A stretch of DNA of 5,092 bases from Planctomycetota bacterium. Its GTDB lineage: Bacteria > Planctomycetota > Phycisphaerae > WQYP01. This document shows, piece by piece, positions 1 through 5,092 of this stretch. The stretch spans positions 1 to 5,092 of the forward strand of contig JAJZEY010000463.1 of NCBI GenBank assembly GCA_021805585.1, read 5' to 3'. Position numbers and translations under genes: made by a program. Below the pieces are notes generated by a model. That model was not told the origin of the DNA. It did not search any database and was given only the letters and a program-made list of their open reading frames with translations. The first letter of the stretch is position 1. Each line of letters opens with the position of its first letter.

Positions 1-1
1 A

Positions 2-1849
2 TTCTTTGCGCCGAAAGCAAAACCGGCGGCGGCACTTTCGCCGGCAGCGGCGGCGTCCACGGGACATTTGCCGGCGGTCGTGATTAATCCATCCGCGGTG
101 CGGCATGTGACCCTTGGTGACAGCAATGCCGGTTCTCCATTCCATCTGGCGGTGGTGCTCAGCAACGTCGGGGCGGGCGTGGCCAGGGTCGAAATCAATT
201 CGTCGCTGTATCGCGCCGCGCTGGATTCCTCCAAACCGCTGGTGCTGCTGAAGCACCGCCAGGGATTTCCGCTGGCGTTTGCTTCGCGTTCAGCCAATAT
301 TCCGGGCCAAGGCCTGTTTAATCTGAATACCCCGTGGACGGTCGCCAGCGTAAAAGATCACACGACTGCTATTCTGAAGTTTCAATTGCTGGATGCCAAG
401 GGCAAACCGCTGGCGCTGCTGGAAAAAATTTACCAGTTGAATCCGAACACGTGGAATTTGCGGATTACTCAGCGCATCATCAATCAGACTGCTCATCCAT
501 TGAAGATTGCCGTGAACCTGTTTGGCAGCACCAGCTTGCCGCTGGGCCACGAAGAAACGGACCTTCGGACGGTACAAAGTGCGACCTATCACAGTGCCAG
601 CAAATATCTGGACATCAGCGGGTCGCCCGAAACGTATCAGGTTAAAATGCTGGGGGCCGATACCGCCCCGGTGAGTCTGGGAAGCTTTACGGGCAAAAAC
701 AGACTTCTCTGGATTGCCTCTTCCAATCGGTTTTTCGTGACCATTTTCCGTCCGCTGCCGGCGGGGCCGCCTGAATATGAAATGCTGGACAGCGGAGTGA
801 AAATTCCGCGGATCAATTACCTGGGCAACGCAACGGTCAAACGGGTCGGGGCCAAAGCCGCCCAGGCCGACCCGCGCGGCGTACTTGCCGTTGAGCTTGC
901 CGGAAATGTGCTGGAAATTCCCGCCCATGGCCGCGCAGATATGCCTTTTACGGTCTATTGCGGGCCGAAAAAGCGGGCCATTCTGGCCGGTTCCAGCCAC
1001 GGCAAGCCTGGCTCCGCCGCCTGGGATTACCGCGTTTACAACTATTTGTCGGTCATTCAGTTTAATCAGGGAAGCTGGTGTTCGTTTATCACGTTCTCCT
1101 GGCTTTCGCTGGCGATTCTTAAACTGTTGGACTGGATACACGCCGTTGTGGGCAATTACGGCCTGGCTATTATGATTCTGGTTCTTTTTGTACGCCTGCT
1201 GCTGCACCCGCTGACGCGCTGGGGCCAGGTGAATATGAGCACGATGCAGCGGAAAATGGCCAAACTGCAGCCGGAAATTGAACGCATTAAAACCAAATAT
1301 GCCAAAGACAAACAGCGGCAGCAGCAGGAAACCATGCAGCTTTACAAGGAAAGAAATGTTAACCCGGCCGCCGGCATTCTCGGTTGTCTGCCCATGCTGC
1401 TGCAAATGCCCATCTGGATCGCCCTGTATTCCGGATTGCAGGTGGATATTGATCTGCGGCAGGCGAGTTTCATTCCCGGCTGGATTACCGATCTTTCCAG
1501 TCCGGATACCCTGGCACGGTTTCATACATCTTTTCAGGTTCCGATTATCGGCTACAGCCATCATGGGCAGGATTTTATCGCCTTTAATCTTCTGCCCCTG
1601 CTGCTGGGAGTTGTTTTCTATCTGCAAATGCGGTTTCAAATGCGGCTTTCGCCAACGCCGACGGACCCGCAGCAGAAGCAGATGCAGAAAATGTCGCAAT
1701 TCATGGTGTTGTTGTTCCCGCTTTTTCTGTACAACGCGCCGTCCGGACTTAACCTGTATATTTGCGCCAGTACGCTGGGCGGCCTGATTGACATGACCTT
1801 CATCCGCCGCCATCTGAAAAAACTCGAAGCCCGTGAAGCCGCCGCCTGA
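2..1849 (+). CDS. yidC: Membrane protein insertase YidC (Oxa1 family), 5'-truncated by window edge
   Basis: YidC inserts and folds inner-membrane proteins, alone or with SecYEG. The frame is open from the first bases, so the true start and the first membrane helix lie upstream; the TTG at 68 is only an internal codon. 615 residues are visible. An Ala/Pro-rich linker (about residues 1-25) leads into a beta-rich periplasmic P1 domain (about 30-325). The insertase core follows: a hydrophobic helix at nt 1154-1210 containing Arg (nt 1193-1195), matching the conserved hydrophilic-groove arginine; a basic, Gln-rich cytoplasmic helical segment (nt 1235-1360); then NPAAGILGCLPMLLQMPIW with ALY (nt 1361-1435), a family hallmark; a helix at nt 1571-1640; and the closing helices with NAPSGLNLYI (nt 1730-1800). 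It ends in a short basic tail, RRHLKKLEAREAAA. The large P1 domain marks the Gram-negative-type protein rather than the short Oxa1/SpoIIIJ form. Family identity is near certain. Confidence 0.96.
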   Translation, partial: FFAPKAKPAAALSPAAAASTGHLPAVVINPSAVRHVTLGDSNAGSPFHLAVVLSNVGAGVARVEINSSLYRAALDSSKPLVLLKHRQGFPLAFASRSANIPGQGLFNLNTPWTVASVKDHTTAILKFQLLDAKGKPLALLEKIYQLNPNTWNLRITQRIINQTAHPLKIAVNLFGSTSLPLGHEETDLRTVQSATYHSASKYLDISGSPETYQVKMLGADTAPVSLGSFTGKNRLLWIASSNRFFVTIFRPLPAGPPEYEMLDSGVKIPRINYLGNATVKRVGAKAAQADPRGVLAVELAGNVLEIPAHGRADMPFTVYCGPKKRAILAGSSHGKPGSAAWDYRVYNYLSVIQFNQGSWCSFITFSWLSLAILKLLDWIHAVVGNYGLAIMILVLFVRLLLHPLTRWGQVNMSTMQRKMAKLQPEIERIKTKYAKDKQRQQQETMQLYKERNVNPAAGILGCLPMLLQMPIWIALYSGLQVDIDLRQASFIPGWITDLSSPDTLARFHTSFQVPIIGYSHHGQDFIAFNLLPLLLGVVFYLQMRFQMRLSPTPTDPQQKQMQKMSQFMVLLFPLFLYNAPSGLNLYICASTLGGLIDMTFIRRHLKKLEAREAAA

Positions 1850-1850
1850 T

Positions 1851-1881
1851 GCCGCGCCACCGGCGTGCCGGCATGCGCGGT
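1851..1881 (+). other. GC-rich hairpin just after the yidC stop codon
   Basis: CCGCGC (1852-1857) pairs perfectly with GCGCGG (1875-1880). Inside, CCGG (1860-1863) pairs with CCGG (1868-1871) around a CGTG loop, separated from the outer stem by a small internal loop. It begins two bases after the TGA of yidC. Only TCTT follows, so it is not a textbook intrinsic terminator. It could act as a weak or factor-dependent terminator, a 3'-end stabiliser of yidC mRNA, or have no function. The pairing is seen directly; the role is inferred. Confidence 0.35.
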
Positions 1882-1906
1882 CTTGGGTTGAAAATTGGCC
1901 CCGACC

Positions 1907-2599
1907 ATGAAACAGTCTTCCGAAAAATGTCGAGGCGTTCGCCTTCGCCGCAGCGCCCGCCCGCATGTGGTTGCTATCCGGCGGAGCCAATCGCGTTTCA
2001 AAGTGCAGGCGTCCCTGCCGCCGGTTGCCATTGATCTGCCTGATGGAAAAAAACTCGTCACAACGGCGACGATTGGAATATCCGATCGTCCGTCGCGTGG
2101 CCGCGCCGGGAGACCGGATCGGACGGTCATCCGGCTTATTGGAAAAACGGGTCGGCGGACACTTTGGAAACCGGGCATGCCATATACCCACGGTGCCATG
2201 TGGCATGCAGACGCCCGCGGCAATTTGTATGGCTACGACTTGCGGCGTCCCGGTCGGGTATCTATCTGTCGGCTAAACGGCGAGCATGTGGCCACATTGC
2301 ACCTTAGCCTGCTGCGAAAGACTATTCTTAAACCGGCGCTTTTCGGCACAAGTTCGCGTGGCATCCGATATATTGCCGCCAATGGTCAGCGAAACTTTCT
2401 GACCTGGAAAGCCATCGAACGAAAATTCCAGCGCCGCCGGGGACGCGGCTATGCAGGCATGGCCATGCGCTGGCTGACGGGCCGTCCCGATAAAACGGGC
2501 ACAACCTTCCGAAGTTCCCGGTTGCCGCGGCCCTATGCGTTTGGTCAAAGGCCGGTAGAATACTCTTCCCGGACAAGGGGCGGCTTTGTCCGGCTGTGA
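1907..2599 (+). CDS. Hypothetical, highly basic arginine-rich protein
   Basis: I do not recognise a family. From the ATG at 1907 the frame encodes 230 residues; a TTG at 1895 would add four, and neither start has a clear Shine-Dalgarno. By hand count there are 39 Arg and 12 Lys against 7 Asp and 4 Glu, so the product would be strongly positive. The first 35 residues are basic and Ser/Arg-rich. The middle contains protein-like turns: LPDGKK, ADARGNLYGYD and RLNGEHVATLHL. The latter two loosely recall beta-propeller blades, though no repeat is present. The C-terminal third (QRRRGRG, many isolated Arg) looks disordered or nucleic-acid binding. There is no signal peptide or membrane segment. It lies between yidC and recN, with its stop 20 nt before the recN ATG. 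About 700 bases without a stop favour a gene, but an Arg-rich translation of GC-rich DNA can also be spurious. Confidence 0.5.
   Translation: MKQSSEKCRGVRLRRSARPHVVAIRRSQSRFKVQASLPPVAIDLPDGKKLVTTATIGISDRPSRGRAGRPDRTVIRLIGKTGRRTLWKPGMPYTHGAMWHADARGNLYGYDLRRPGRVSICRLNGEHVATLHLSLLRKTILKPALFGTSSRGIRYIAANGQRNFLTWKAIERKFQRRRGRGYAGMAMRWLTGRPDKTGTTFRSSRLPRPYAFGQRPVEYSSRTRGGFVRL
2569..2593 (+). promoter_or_regulatory. Perfect 8-bp inverted repeat upstream of recN
   Basis: CCGGACAA (2569-2576) and TTGTCCGG (2586-2593) are exact reverse complements around a 9-base spacer. They lie within the last codons of the upstream frame and 27 bases before the recN ATG. As DNA this could be a dimer-binding operator; as RNA it is a stable hairpin that could affect recN translation or coupling. 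No T-run follows, so it is not an intrinsic terminator. recN is commonly under SOS (LexA) control, but this repeat does not match the LexA boxes I know (CTGT-N8-ACAG, GAAC-N4-GTTC). A TAGAAT element at 2556-2561 resembles a -10 box but has no suitable -35. Function is inferred only. Confidence 0.35.
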
Positions 2600-2608
2600 A
2601 ACCTGTTC

Positions 2609-2622
2609 CATGGTGCGCCATG
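2609..2622 (+). promoter_or_regulatory. Small hairpin containing the recN start codon
   Basis: CATGG (2609-2613) pairs with CCATG (2618-2622) around a TGCG loop, and the last three bases of the right arm are the proposed recN ATG. No purine-rich Shine-Dalgarno precedes it. Such a stem could lower initiation unless ribosomes arriving from the upstream frame open it, but five base pairs is short and may be chance. Confidence 0.25.
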
Positions 2623-4446
2623 CTGCGTGAACTGCATATTTCCAATCTGGCCGTTATTGCCGATGCCAATGTTGAATTAAGTCCCGGATTGAATTGTTTC
2701 ACCGGGCAGACGGGTGCGGGAAAATCTCTGGTGCTGGGGGCATTGGAATTGCTGCTGGCCTTGCGTTCGCCGCAGAACATGCTGCGCAGCGGCAGCCACG
2801 AGGCCCGCGTGACCGGCGTGTTCCATCTGGCCAGTCAAAAATTGCGGCAAACCCTTGCGGATATTACCGATCTTCCCCTGGCGGATGAACCGGACATGAT
2901 TCTTGCCCGGCGCATTCATGACAGCGGGCGAACCAGCGCTTCGGTTAATGGGCATCCATTAAACGGTGCGATGCTTAAAAGCATCGGCGAAACGCTGGCG
3001 GACATTCACGGCCAGCACGATGCGCAGTATCTGCTCAAGCCGGGCAATCAGTTGGCCATGCTCGATGATTTTGCCGGCTGCACCGAATTGGCGGATCAGT
3101 TTCGTGCGCTGCACCGCCAAAGGCGGGAAATTCAGGATCAGTTGCATCAATTGGCCGCTTCGGAATCTTTGCGTCGGCAGCAGTTGGACCTTTTTGAATT
3201 TCAAGCCGCCGAAATTGATGAAGCCGCTTTTACCCCTGGCGAGCAGGACGATCTGGAGAATCGCCACCGGCTTTTGTCGAATATGGAAAAAATAAAGCGC
3301 CAGGCCGGTGCCGCCTATGAAGCCCTGTACGACCAGGAAGGCGCTGTGGTGGGGCGGCTGAAGGCGATTACCGCCATTCTGCTGGATGTGGCGGAGCTTG
3401 CCGGGGAAATTGCCCCCATTGCCCGACAGGTGCGCGAGGCGGCCGTAAGCCTGGATGACGCGGCATTCGCCCTGCGTCACACCATGGACCGCCTGGAACT
3501 GGATCCGGATGAATTGGCGCGTGTGGGAGAGCGGCTGAATCTGCTGAATCGGCTGTTGAATAAATACTGTGGCTCCGGTGGTTCGCTGAGCGACCTGGTG
3601 CAATACCGCGCCGCAATCGGCGAAGATATTTCCCGCCTGCGGACCGCCGACCAGGATTCGACGCAGAATCGCCAAAAGGTAGCGGAACTGGAACAGGAAC
3701 TGGGCGCGGTGGGGGGGCGGCTTGCCGACCAAAGGCGCGCCGGTGCGGATAAACTTGTCGCACTGGTGCAGGGCCACCTGACCGAATTGGGGATGAAGGA
3801 AGCCCGCCTGCATCTGCATTTTCAGACTGCGGCAAACGATGCGGCGCGGCTGGCACAGAGTGGTGGCGTTCTGGACGGCTTTCCCCTGCCCACCGGCCTG
3901 GAAACGGTCGATATTCTTATTGCGCCCAACCCCGGACAGGAGCCACGGTCCCTGCGTAAAATTGCCAGCGGCGGCGAACTTTCGCGCATCATGCTGGCCA
4001 TTAAATCCATCATGGCCCAGCCCGACCGCGTGAGTGTACTGGTCTTTGACGAAATTGACGCCAACGTGGGCGGTCGTATGGGCACGGTGCTTGGTCGGAA
4101 ACTGCGGGCATTGGCCCGGCATCATCAGGTGTTGTGCATTACCCATTTGCCGCAGATTGCCGCCTTTGCCGACCGGCATATCCGCATCAGCAAAATCGTT
4201 GAAAAGGGGGAAAGTTTCACGACCGTTGAGCCGCTGGAAGGTGAAGCCCGCATTCAGGAACTTGCCGAAATGATTTCCGGTAAGCAAATCACGGAAACGG
4301 CCCTGGCGGGTGCCCGTGAACTGCTTGCGTTGGCGCATCATACGGAGGCTTCGGTTGCGGCCAAAACACCCCGGCCGCCAGTAAGCAACTCATCGCCCGG
4401 AGCCAATGTCCGCAAAAAAAGCAGTTCCCGCCGCACAGCCCAATAG
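2620..4446 (+). CDS. recN: DNA repair ATPase RecN
   Basis: RecN is a cytoplasmic SMC-like ATPase that helps hold and process DNA ends during RecA-dependent double-strand-break repair. From the ATG at 2620 there are 608 residues. The start is chosen because MLRELHISNLAVI matches the usual RecN N-terminus; a GTG at 2596, overlapping the upstream stop, would add eight. Seen in order: Walker A GQTGAGKS (29-36), the RecN-typical IHGQH (129-133), a helical coiled-coil arm (about 150-400) containing FEFQAAEIDEAAFTPGE and LNLLNRLLNKY, the ABC signature SGGELSR (450-456), Walker B VLVFDEID (473-480, catalytic Glu 478), and the H-loop THLPQIA (His 509). All ATPase motifs are intact. Walker A has Gln where most RecN proteins have Glu (GETGAGKS). 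About 35 extra Ser/Pro/Lys/Arg-rich residues follow the conserved domain, making it longer than E. coli RecN (553). The tail contains a run of seven A (4414-4420). Confidence 0.97.
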   Translation: MLRELHISNLAVIADANVELSPGLNCFTGQTGAGKSLVLGALELLLALRSPQNMLRSGSHEARVTGVFHLASQKLRQTLADITDLPLADEPDMILARRIHDSGRTSASVNGHPLNGAMLKSIGETLADIHGQHDAQYLLKPGNQLAMLDDFAGCTELADQFRALHRQRREIQDQLHQLAASESLRRQQLDLFEFQAAEIDEAAFTPGEQDDLENRHRLLSNMEKIKRQAGAAYEALYDQEGAVVGRLKAITAILLDVAELAGEIAPIARQVREAAVSLDDAAFALRHTMDRLELDPDELARVGERLNLLNRLLNKYCGSGGSLSDLVQYRAAIGEDISRLRTADQDSTQNRQKVAELEQELGAVGGRLADQRRAGADKLVALVQGHLTELGMKEARLHLHFQTAANDAARLAQSGGVLDGFPLPTGLETVDILIAPNPGQEPRSLRKIASGGELSRIMLAIKSIMAQPDRVSVLVFDEIDANVGGRMGTVLGRKLRALARHHQVLCITHLPQIAAFADRHIRISKIVEKGESFTTVEPLEGEARIQELAEMISGKQITETALAGARELLALAHHTEASVAAKTPRPPVSNSSPGANVRKKSSSRRTAQ

Positions 4447-4483
4447 TCCCCTGGCCCTCCGTTAATCCTGATTTTGATTTGCA

Positions 4484-4558
4484 GGTGTGAGAGCGCACCA
4501 GGCCGCGGTTCGGCGGTATGTTTGTGCCCATCGGGCGTCCTGGCCTGCCGGTCGCTCT
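4484..4558 (+). other. Possible structured RNA with two mutually exclusive stems
   Basis: A local hairpin can form from GGTGTG (4484-4489) and CGCACC (4494-4499) around an AGAG loop, with one G-U pair. A longer structure uses some of the same bases: AGAGCG (4490-4495) with CGCTCT (4553-4558), ACC (4497-4499) with GGT (4550-4552), and AGGCC (4500-4504) with GGCCT (4542-4546). Its interior holds GCCC-ATC-GGGC (4526-4536). The two folds cannot coexist. It lies 38 bases after the recN stop. The pairing is visible; whether it is transcribed or functional is unknown, and it matches no riboswitch class I can recall. Confidence 0.3.
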
Positions 4559-4588
4559 ACTTTCGCCTGCTCCACAATCTCCTGATCC

Positions 4589-4606
4589 GCGTTGCCGCGG
4601 CAACGC
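4589..4606. repeat. Perfect 18-bp palindrome
   Basis: GCGTTGCCGCGGCAACGC is identical to its reverse complement. As RNA it gives a 7-bp stem with a CGCG loop. The next 14 bases are G-rich, and a T-rich stretch (TTCTTTTCT, 4625-4633) starts about 18 bases after the stem, too far for an intrinsic terminator. Candidates are a protein-binding site (dimeric regulator) or a transcript hairpin. Confidence 0.45.
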
Positions 4607-4671
4607 TGGGGGGCTAATGGGCCATTCTTTTCTAATTTACGGGCAGGGTCCCGATTGGAGGCTTGCGGCGA

Positions 4672-4687
4672 ATGACATTAAGGTCAT
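4672..4687. repeat. Inverted repeat ATGAC-N6-GTCAT
   Basis: ATGAC (4672-4676) and GTCAT (4683-4687) are exact reverse complements with a six-base spacer ATTAAG. The size and spacing resemble bacterial dimeric operator half-sites, but a five-base arm can easily arise by chance. Confidence 0.2.
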
Positions 4688-4699
4688 AGACCGCTCCGT

Positions 4700-4722
4700 C
4701 ACCCGCGGATTCACGCGGAGTG
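4700..4722. repeat. Bulged GC-rich hairpin
   Basis: CCGCG (4703-4707) pairs with CGCGG (4714-4718) around a GATTCA loop, and the stem continues as CAC (4700-4702) with GTG (4720-4722) after a single bulged A at 4719. That gives eight pairs in total. No T-run follows. It adds to the cluster of hairpins after recN; no function is assigned. Confidence 0.3.
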
Positions 4723-5092
4723 CTCCATCAGCGGCCGCGCCGCAACCGATCTCCGGTGCGTAACGGCTTATTTGGCTTGGTTTTATGTGCTGCGGGCCTT
4801 GCTTCCGGCGGAGGGTCTTATGACGAACCGCGGATTTCGTCAATTGCGCGGATAGGAGTGACGAACTCTGGCCGCCGAGCTCATTTTCAAATTACATTTA
4901 CTAATGCTCTGTCACATCGCAATTTTGCGTTCCGCGACTTGGAACAGGCGTTTGATAGAGGATTTTGGCGTGCTGGGAACCCTAACTTTTTGTTGTGACA
5001 AAGCACTGGCAGGTTTCGTCGTCGCGGTAGGGAAAATGATTTTAGTGCGATCTTACGCCGACGGCCCATCTTTCTAAGTAATATTTTTCATT

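Larger units (their letters stand above)
4447..5092. other. Region without a supported gene, rich in inverted repeats
   Basis: No open frame here has convincing coding character. The longest are 4518-4763 (81 codons, ATG in a predicted stem-loop) and 4720-4998 (92 codons from GTG; an alternative GTG at 4756 gives a weakly signal-peptide-like start). They overlap in different frames, lack Shine-Dalgarno sequences and resemble no family I know. The first half (to about 4800) is GC-rich and contains several hairpins, listed separately. The last 230 bases drop to about 45% GC and end in AT-rich sequence (5073-5092), which could be the promoter region of a gene beyond the window. I found no tRNA, tmRNA, RNase P or SRP RNA signature and no intrinsic terminator for recN. 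Confidence 0.6.

Noticed and set aside
68..70. TTG as the yidC start
   Set aside because: The frame continues open to the window edge with an Ala/Pro linker, and YidC with this periplasmic domain needs an upstream membrane helix.
1849..2034. 61-codon frame starting ATG on the yidC stop (TGATG)
   Set aside because: The overlap is suggestive of coupling, but the translation has no family resemblance and it overlaps the longer frame at 1907-2599.
290..2206. Minus-strand open frame of 638 codons antisense to yidC and the next gene
   Set aside because: It is a shadow: the plus strand encodes clear YidC here, and the antisense translation is Arg/Gln/His-rich with no family resemblance. Scarcity of codons whose complements are stops explains its length.
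2959..4341. Minus-strand open frame of 460 codons antisense to recN
   Set aside because: Same shadow effect opposite a well-conserved gene; the translation has no recognisable domain.
4578..4610. CTCCTGATCCGCG resembling the CCTGATC part of a TPP riboswitch
   Set aside because: The essential CTGAGA element and the rest of the TPP core are absent.
4607..4690. tmRNA-like signals: GGGGGGCTAATGG and GCGAATGACATT (Ala-Asn-Asp-Ile)
   Set aside because: The conserved TTCGACGGG segment, an Ala-Leu-Ala-Ala tag end followed by stop, and the 3' T-arm are all missing.
4518..4763. 81-codon frame after recN
   Set aside because: No Shine-Dalgarno, Pro/Ala/Arg-rich translation without recognisable motifs, and it crosses several stable hairpins.
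4720..4998. 92-codon frame with a weakly signal-peptide-like segment
   Set aside because: No ribosome binding site, no family resemblance, and composition unlike the real genes. It cannot be excluded, but support is too thin to call it.
5008..5022. TGGCAGGTTTCGTCG as a sigma-54 promoter
   Set aside because: It matches TGGCA but lacks the required TTGC element at the right spacing.
4887..5069. 60-codon minus-strand frame at the right end
   Set aside because: Short, Arg/Asn-rich, no conserved look, and overlapped by another weak frame.

Overview
The window carries three plus-strand genes in a row, followed by about 650 bases without a convincing gene. It opens inside yidC, the Oxa1-family membrane protein insertase, whose 5' end lies outside the window. 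Next comes an unrecognised, very arginine-rich open frame (about 230 codons), then a complete recN, the SMC-like ATPase of double-strand-break repair. By eye the genes are about 57-60% GC. The style of the periplasmic domain and the PSGLNLYI / STLGGL...IRRHLK end of YidC, the GQTGAGKS P-loop of RecN, and the near absence of Shine-Dalgarno sequences suggest a planctomycete, possibly of the Phycisphaerae. That placement rests on remembered family style, not on a search.

Layout: 2-1849, yidC, 3' part. 1851-1881, GC-rich hairpin directly after the yidC stop. 1907-2599, hypothetical basic protein. 2569-2622, two small inverted repeats covering the junction with recN, the second containing the recN start codon. 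2620-4446, recN. 4447-5092, no supported gene, but several short inverted repeats, one perfect 18-bp palindrome and a pair of competing stems. GC content falls to about 45% over the last 230 bases.

The three genes are same-strand and closely spaced (57 and 20 nt gaps), so co-transcription is plausible, but YidC (membrane biogenesis) and RecN (DNA repair) share no pathway. No complete new system is visible. The items most worth a second look are the orphan basic protein, the paired hairpins over the recN start, and the structured downstream region.
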